NCBI GenBank assembly: GCA_027065245.1 | Contig: JAMOOS010000195.1 | Span: forward strand, 1-10,109 | DNA length: 10,109 nt | Reading direction: 5' to 3' | Source of the DNA: Desulfuromonadaceae bacterium | GTDB taxonomy: Bacteria; Desulfobacterota; Desulfuromonadia; Desulfuromonadales; Desulfuromonadaceae | Shown here: piece by piece, positions 6,702 to 10,109 of the stretch | Layout of the letters: every line of letters starts with the position of its first letter | How positions within the stretch are numbered: position 1 is the first letter of the stretch | Program-made: the position numbers and the translations under genes | The notes under the pieces: generated by a model | What the model saw: the letters and a program-made list of their open reading frames with translations, nothing else | Told to the model about the DNA's origin: nothing | Databases searched by the model: none

Positions 6702-7844
6702 CTAGCCCTCCAGCCATTGCGTTATGCGCTGCTGCTCATCAGGCCAGTCTGTTCCCAGGCGACAGGCGAGAAACGCCGCCAGCACAGCATCAAACAGTTC
6801 CAGCCCCCGTTCCAGCACGAAAGCGCGCTCATAAAAGATCGACACCTGCTCATCCTCGGCGGCAACACTCCTGTCCACCCGCACCGCCGGGCACTTGAAT
6901 GAACCGAACTGAAACAGCCCCCCTTTGAGGTTCAGCCGCCACTGGTTTTCCTCCTGCTCCAGATGGATTGTTGCCTCAAGCAACTGTTTTTCCTGCCGCA
7001 GGGCGGCACACACCTCGGCAAAATTATCCTGCGGGCCGGTAATAGTTACCTTCTGCGCCCCCTCGTTACCACTGCCGGCCAGCAGAAAACGATTATCCAG
7101 CCAGGCGGTCACATTGTCACCATCTTGTTGACTGTAAGTGCAGTTGCCAGCGGCGGTACGATACATCAGCCACAGCATAAACTCGCCGCCCAGCCAGGCG
7201 CCGTCTTCAATCTGCTGCAGTACCGGCGCTTCGCCGCCGTTATCAAGCTGTGCCCACGCCGCGCGCAACGGCGCGGGCACCAGAGCCCGTGCCCGCTGCA
7301 ACGGATGCACCAGTAGCAGACGCAGGCCGGGGAAAGTCTTCTGAAACAGGTCACACAACTCATCTATGGCACGCATGCTCACGCTGGCAAACGTCAGGCG
7401 GCCACTGTCCAGGTTCCACATCACATCGTACAAAGTAGGTGTGGGCAGGGTGCGCGCCAGCAGGCGCTGACGCACCAGCTCCTTTAGCTCCTCATTCTTC
7501 TGCTTCGGCACTCGATTAAAGGTGGGATTAGCGGTGAGAAAACGCTGCTGCTGCGCCGCCAGTTCCCCCTTCAGCAGTGCCGTCGGCAACCGGCGCTGAT
7601 CGCGACGCAAGGTAAACACCACGTAGTTGTCGCGCCGCCAGCGCTCGTTGTCGGCAAACTCGGCACTGGTAAAATCATCCAGCTCCACCCAGCCCAGCGC
7701 CTGTTCTTCGCTCCCGGTTTCGATGGAAACAAACGCCTGCTCCTGCAGACAGGCGCCAATGCGGCTGCCGATTTCGCTGCTGTCATATTCTTCGCCCACC
7801 ACATCAAACTGGCTGATACTGACGGTATTTGCAAGTATTCCCAT
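6702..7844 (-). CDS. rdgC: RdgC-family recombination-associated protein, 380 aa
   Basis: Related to RdgC, a DNA-binding protein that in E. coli forms a ring on duplex DNA and limits RecA action. This version resembles the Geobacter-type one I recall: it begins MGILANTVSISQF, carries WRRDNYVVFTLRRDQRRLP (69-87), the NRVPKQKNEELKELVRQRLL block (110-129), and the central LPTPTLYDVMWNLDSGRLTF (133-152) followed by FPGLRLLLVHP. Length is somewhat above the roughly 300 residues of E. coli RdgC, with the C-terminal half diverged. The ATG at 7844 is preceded by GGAG about eleven bases upstream. The stop is followed at once by arsC, and the region upstream separates it from a divergent lipoprotein gene. 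Family assignment is from recalled motif similarity; biochemical equivalence to E. coli RdgC is not proven. Confidence 0.8.
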   Translation of the reverse strand: MGILANTVSISQFDVVGEEYDSSEIGSRIGACLQEQAFVSIETGSEEQALGWVELDDFTSAEFADNERWRRDNYVVFTLRRDQRRLPTALLKGELAAQQQRFLTANPTFNRVPKQKNEELKELVRQRLLARTLPTPTLYDVMWNLDSGRLTFASVSMRAIDELCDLFQKTFPGLRLLLVHPLQRARALVPAPLRAAWAQLDNGGEAPVLQQIEDGAWLGGEFMLWLMYRTAAGNCTYSQQDGDNVTAWLDNRFLLAGSGNEGAQKVTITGPQDNFAEVCAALRQEKQLLEATIHLEQEENQWRLNLKGGLFQFGSFKCPAVRVDRSVAAEDEQVSIFYERAFVLERGLELFDAVLAAFLACRLGTDWPDEQQRITQWLEG

Positions 7845-7902
7845 AATTGATTAAACTCCGTTCACTTAACCTTAGATATTGAACAAAAAATCGTTTCTAA
7901 AT

Positions 7903-7943
7903 CATTATCGGCATGGACTTATAGTGCCAAAGCATCGATAATG
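7903..7943. repeat. Nested inverted repeat CATTATCG...CGATAATG in the rdgC / lipoprotein intergenic region
   Basis: Perfect 8-base arms lie at 7903-7910 and 7936-7943, about 33 bases apart centre to centre, close to three helical turns. Inside is a second dyad, GGCA (7910-7913) and TGCC (7925-7928). The left arm overlaps GATAAT (7909-7904, minus strand), a possible -10 for rdgC with a poor -35 (TTTGGC, 7931-7926, 16-base spacer). The layout fits a looping operator or an RNA hairpin. The rest of the 192-base gap (7845-8036) holds no clear gene or terminator, and I see no convincing promoter for the lipoprotein. Confidence 0.4.
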
Positions 7944-8036
7944 AACGTGGTTAGCCGCTGACAATTATTTATTGCGTCCACAATTCGGGCGCTGCCGACA
8001 ACGCACCACCCATTCAACTTAAAGAGGCATATACAC

Positions 8037-8735
8037 ATGATCAGATCAATTGCCACTCACACCGTCACGTTTGTCGCCGCCTGCGTTCTGGCAATTACAG
8101 TCGTCGGCTGCACCCCGGCACCGCAGCGCATCACCGAAGCCACTGCCATCACCAAACTAGCCGTCATGCCCCTGATACATGCAGACAACAGCGCCCGCCA
8201 GGGCAAGGAAGTTCAGCAGGTACTCGACTGCCAGCTCAGCTCCATGTGCAATTTCGACCAAACTCCGTTAAGCCATGCCGAGCAGGTGATGACGACGCAA
8301 CTGTCGGAGCACCTGGCCGATTACTTCGGCGATGCCATCATGCCTCAGGCGGTGGTCAACCAGCACTTTGTCACCATGAAACCAGGCAAGGAGGAAACCG
8401 CTCGGGAGATGGGTATCCGTCTGGCCAGAGAGTTAGGAGCTGACCACGTTATGATAGGCTTGATATGGCGTTTTCAGCAGCGTAACGGCGATTCCGTGAG
8501 CAGCAATTCCCCGGCGTCGGTGGCCTTCAACCTCTATCTGCTTGAGGTTGCCAGCGGCAAACTACTGTGGCAGGGACAGGCGGATCGCACCCAGGAGGCC
8601 CTGAGCGACAACCTGTTCAACGCCTCCATGCTATTCCACTACGGCATGAAATGGCTCACCGCCGAGGAGTTATCCGACTACTGTATCCAGAAAGCACTCA
8701 CCACCCTGCCGACGGCGCTGAGTCAACCAGATTAG
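8037..8735 (+). CDS. Putative outer-membrane lipoprotein (CsgG/LpoB-like character), 232 aa
   Basis: Precursor with an n-region MIRS, a hydrophobic stretch (8-22) and the lipobox VVGC, giving lipidated Cys25. The +2 residue is Thr, so sorting to the outer membrane is expected. The mature part alternates helix and strand: KLAVMPLIHADN (40-51), a helix QVMTTQLSEHLADYF, then LARELGADHVMIGLIWRFQQRNGD (129-152, read in parts), SPASVAFNLYLLEVASGKLLWQG (158-180, read in parts) and AEELSDYCIQKAL. The 'GADHVMIG...W R...G', 'SVAFNLYLLEVASGKLLWQG' pattern resembles deltaproteobacterial lipoproteins of the CsgG/LpoB type, which serve in secretion pores or as activators of wall synthesis. I cannot name a specific role. 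Cys65 and Cys71 could form a disulfide. Start ATG at 8037 follows AGAGG by about nine bases. It converges on aroC with one base between stops. Confidence 0.82.
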   Translation: MIRSIATHTVTFVAACVLAITVVGCTPAPQRITEATAITKLAVMPLIHADNSARQGKEVQQVLDCQLSSMCNFDQTPLSHAEQVMTTQLSEHLADYFGDAIMPQAVVNQHFVTMKPGKEETAREMGIRLARELGADHVMIGLIWRFQQRNGDSVSSNSPASVAFNLYLLEVASGKLLWQGQADRTQEALSDNLFNASMLFHYGMKWLTAEELSDYCIQKALTTLPTALSQPD

Positions 8736-8736
8736 C

Positions 8737-9816
8737 TCAGGCGCGCTGGCGCTGCAACAGTGCCATATCGGCCAGCACCAGCGCTGCCATGGCTTCCACG
8801 ATGGGTACCGCGCGTGGCACTACACACGGATCGTGCCGTCCTTTGGCGGCCAGGGTTACCGGCTTGCCGTCGTAATCAACCGTCTGCTGCTCTAAACCGA
8901 TGGTTGCGGTGGGTTTGAAGGCGACTCGGAAGTATATCGGTTCACCGTTGCTGATCCCCCCCTGGACACCACCGCTGTTGTTGGTCGAGGTACCCAGACG
9001 CTCCCCTTTCAGGATGAAAGGATCATTGTGAACTGAACCGCGCAGACGCGCCCCGGCAAAGCCGGAACCGATCTCAAAGCCTTTGCTGGCCGGCAGCGAC
9101 AGCATAGCATGAGCCAATTGCGCCTCCAGGCGGTCGAAAATCGGTTCGCCCCAGCCAGCGGGAACATTGCGGCACACACAACTGATCACCCCGCCGATGG
9201 AGTCCTGCGCCTGCCGCGCCGCGACAATTTCGGCGCTCATGGCGGCGGCAGCGGCAGCATCGGGGCAACGCACATCGCTGCCATCCACCGCCGCCCGACT
9301 GACGCTATCCATATCCGGCAACGGCGCAGTCACCGTCCCCACCGCACTGACCCAGGCGACAATTTCTACGCCGTAACTCTCCAGCAGAAACTTTTCCGCT
9401 ATGGCGCCCGCCGCCACGCGGGCTATGGTTTCGCGCGCGCTGGCACGACCACCGCCGCTGGAGGCGTGCGTGGCGTACTTGGCGCGATAGGTATAATCGG
9501 CATGGGAAGGACGCGGCACAGTGCTCATGGCAGCGTAATCACCCGGACGCTGATTGGTGTTTTCCACCACCAGGGCAATGGGCGAACCGAGGGTTTTATC
9601 AAACTCCACCCCGGAGAGAATGCGCACCTGATCGGCTTCGTTGCGCGCCGTACCCAACTTGTTGGCTCCAGGCCGCCGTCGGTCGAGCTGCACCTGAATA
9701 TCCGCCGCCGTCAACGCCATGCGCGGCGGCACGCCGTCCACCACCGCCCCCACTGCCGGGCAGTGTGACTCGCCAAACGTTGATACCCTGAACAATGTTC
9801 CCAAAGTGCTGGACAT
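8737..9816 (-). CDS. aroC: Chorismate synthase, 359 aa
   Basis: Catalyses the last shikimate step, 5-enolpyruvylshikimate-3-phosphate to chorismate, with reduced FMN; cytoplasmic, the branch point to aromatic amino acids, folate and quinones. Motifs: TFGESHCPAVG with His18, RRRPGAN (47-52), PRPSHADYTY with His105, SSGGGRASARET (119-130), LGTSTNNSGGVQGGISNGEP (274-293) and KGRHDPCVVPRAVPIVEAM (325-343). His18 and His105 match the two histidines known to matter in fungal enzymes. The start at 9816 is set by GAGGGGG eight bases upstream and the family opening MSSTLGTLFRVSTFGESH; an in-frame extension to 9861 would run through the leader hairpin and is rejected. It stands alone, without other aro genes beside it, and is preceded by its own leader and promoter. 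Confidence 0.97.
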   Translation of the reverse strand: MSSTLGTLFRVSTFGESHCPAVGAVVDGVPPRMALTAADIQVQLDRRRPGANKLGTARNEADQVRILSGVEFDKTLGSPIALVVENTNQRPGDYAAMSTVPRPSHADYTYRAKYATHASSGGGRASARETIARVAAGAIAEKFLLESYGVEIVAWVSAVGTVTAPLPDMDSVSRAAVDGSDVRCPDAAAAAAMSAEIVAARQAQDSIGGVISCVCRNVPAGWGEPIFDRLEAQLAHAMLSLPASKGFEIGSGFAGARLRGSVHNDPFILKGERLGTSTNNSGGVQGGISNGEPIYFRVAFKPTATIGLEQQTVDYDGKPVTLAAKGRHDPCVVPRAVPIVEAMAALVLADMALLQRQRA

Positions 9817-9841
9817 GATAGCAACCCCCTCATTGCGCAGA

Positions 9842-9858
9842 CACCGGCCTGGCCGGTG
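9842..9858 (-). promoter_or_regulatory. GC-rich hairpin in the aroC leader
   Basis: CACCGGCC (9842-9849), one base, GGCCGGTG (9851-9858): a perfect dyad that in RNA would fold as a 6-base GC stem with a five-base loop. It lies between the predicted aroC start of transcription and the ribosome site (9825-9831). No U-run follows, so it is not a standard terminator. It may stabilise the messenger or modulate initiation; function is unknown. Confidence 0.5.
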
Positions 9859-9880
9859 CAAAATCTATTGTGAGCGGCGC

Positions 9881-9889
9881 AGTATAACA
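9881..9889 (-). promoter_or_regulatory. Predicted extended -10 promoter for aroC
   Basis: On the minus strand, TATACT (9886-9881) is preceded by TGT, giving the TGn extended -10 form; five of six bases match TATAAT. No good -35 is present at 16-18 bases, which is common for extended -10 promoters. Transcription would begin near 9874, about 58 bases before the aroC ATG. Confidence 0.5.
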
Positions 9890-9951
9890 AAATAGCCGCA
9901 GTTGCGCACAGCAAAAGTGCGCAATATCAACCCGACACTCCACCTATTTTG
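9888..9951. repeat. Nested inverted repeats between aroC and the hemerythrin gene (TTGCGCAC / CAAAATAG dyads)
   Basis: The inner dyad has perfect 8-base arms, TTGCGCAC (9902-9909) and GTGCGCAA (9917-9924), around a 7-base loop. The outer dyad has 8-base arms, CAAAATAG (9888-9895) and CTATTTTG (9944-9951). The inner pair contains two TGCGCA palindromes 15 bases apart; another TTGCGCA lies at 9833-9839 in the aroC leader. The inner dyad is just upstream of the aroC extended -10, where an activator or repressor would bind. A regulator-binding site is the likeliest reading; the protein is unknown. Confidence 0.5.
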
Positions 9952-9955
9952 CATC

Positions 9956-9984
9956 TTGCAATCTGACGACAAAAAACATAGTGT
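9956..9984 (+). promoter_or_regulatory. Weak candidate promoter for the hemerythrin gene
   Basis: TTGCAA (9956-9961), a 17-base spacer, then TAGTGT (9979-9984). The -35 matches four of six bases and the -10 only three of six. If real, transcription starts near 9990, inside the hairpin described at 9970-10009, so only its right half would be in the transcript. Confidence 0.25.
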
Positions 9985-10009
9985 ACACAGAAAAACTGTG
10001 GGTTTTTTG
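9970..10009 (+). promoter_or_regulatory. Terminator-like bulged hairpin just upstream of the hemerythrin gene
   Basis: Inner stem CACAG (9986-9990) and CTGTG (9996-10000) around AAAAA, then an outer stem CAAAAAAC (9970-9977) pairing with GTTTTTTG (10002-10009), with a left bulge of eight bases and one unpaired G. The T-run after the inner stem resembles an intrinsic terminator, though the stem is short. It ends 27 bases before the hemerythrin ATG. No plus-strand gene lies directly upstream to be ended, so a leader or attenuator role is possible. An 8-base palindrome GTGTACAC (9981-9988) overlaps the left side. Confidence 0.4.
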
Positions 10010-10036
10010 CTAATTAAAAAGGTGAGGCCACAAACA

Positions 10037-10109
10037 ATGCCAATACTGGAATGGAATGATGAGTTTTCTGTGCACAATAATGAATTTGACGACCACCACA
10101 AGCGTCTGC
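10037..10109 (+). CDS. Bacteriohemerythrin, partial (N-terminal 24 residues; continues off the right edge)
   Basis: A non-heme di-iron oxygen-binding four-helix protein, typically used for oxygen sensing, storage or delivery. Only MPILEWNDEFSVHNNEFDDH and HKRL are visible, but they fit the family opening: a W near position 6, a V at 12, and the D-x-x-H helix start. Aligning DDHH with the DDQH of Methylococcus hemerythrin makes His21 the first iron ligand; the other ligands lie beyond the edge. The start ATG at 10037 follows GGTGAGG (10021-10027) by nine bases. Whether it is a single-domain protein of about 130-140 residues or the front of a larger sensor cannot be told here. Confidence 0.8.
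   Translation, partial: MPILEWNDEFSVHNNEFDDHHKRL

Noticed and set aside
9109..9768. 219-codon plus-strand frame opposite aroC
   Set aside because: Shadow of chorismate synthase; low-complexity His/Arg/Gly product.
9940..10036. Cyclic di-GMP riboswitch ahead of the hemerythrin gene
   Set aside because: The conserved core elements of that class are not visible; only a simple hairpin is present.
9865..10101. 78-codon minus-strand frame across the aroC/hemerythrin gap
   Set aside because: It runs antisense through the hemerythrin start and the promoter-rich region; no ribosome site or domain pattern.
1..10109. Mobile element, CRISPR array, tRNA or integration scar
   Set aside because: No transposase or integrase reading, no regularly spaced repeats, no cloverleaf and no composition break were seen by eye.

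Overview
The window looks like chromosome from a member of the Desulfuromonadota (Geobacter / Desulfuromonas / Pelobacter-like). This is inferred from gene content. Pointers are a short cobalamin methionine synthase without a reactivation domain, glutamate racemase followed by a GerMN-domain protein, a small FNHN...HxQTEDSG protein of the kind seen in deltaproteobacteria, an RdgC variant starting MGILA, CXXCH c-heme proteins and a bacteriohemerythrin. Composition is moderately GC-rich and even. I see no mobile element, CRISPR array, tRNA or rRNA. Coding density is high, with four short intergenic regions.

Left part (1-5417, all minus strand): a tightly packed run reads murI -> gerMN-domain gene -> metH -> conserved small hypothetical gene -> heme-c sensor histidine kinase (cut by the left edge). 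Gaps are 13, 1, 13 and 19 bases, so this is almost certainly one operon. It is probably driven by a good sigma70-type promoter at 5456-5484. It joins D-glutamate supply for peptidoglycan, methionine synthesis and a redox or ligand sensor.

Middle (5418-7844): a divergent promoter region separates murI from a plus-strand pair, a three-helix 107-residue membrane protein and an 85-residue membrane-anchored diheme cytochrome c. They converge on a minus-strand pair, an RdgC-family protein followed by a thioredoxin-type arsenate reductase (ArsC), whose start abuts the rdgC stop codon.

Right part (7845-10109): a plus-strand outer-membrane-type lipoprotein gene meets aroC (chorismate synthase, minus strand) stop to stop with one base between. 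Upstream of aroC is a 220-base divergent region dense in dyad symmetry, leading to a bacteriohemerythrin gene cut by the right edge.

Most genes are ordinary housekeeping genes. The points most worth a second look are the c-heme sensor kinase and its small hypothetical partner at the end of the metH operon, the tiny membrane-protein/diheme-cytochrome pair, the stand-alone ArsC coupled to rdgC, and the layered inverted repeats between aroC and the hemerythrin gene. I found no clear sign of a wholly new defence or mobile system.
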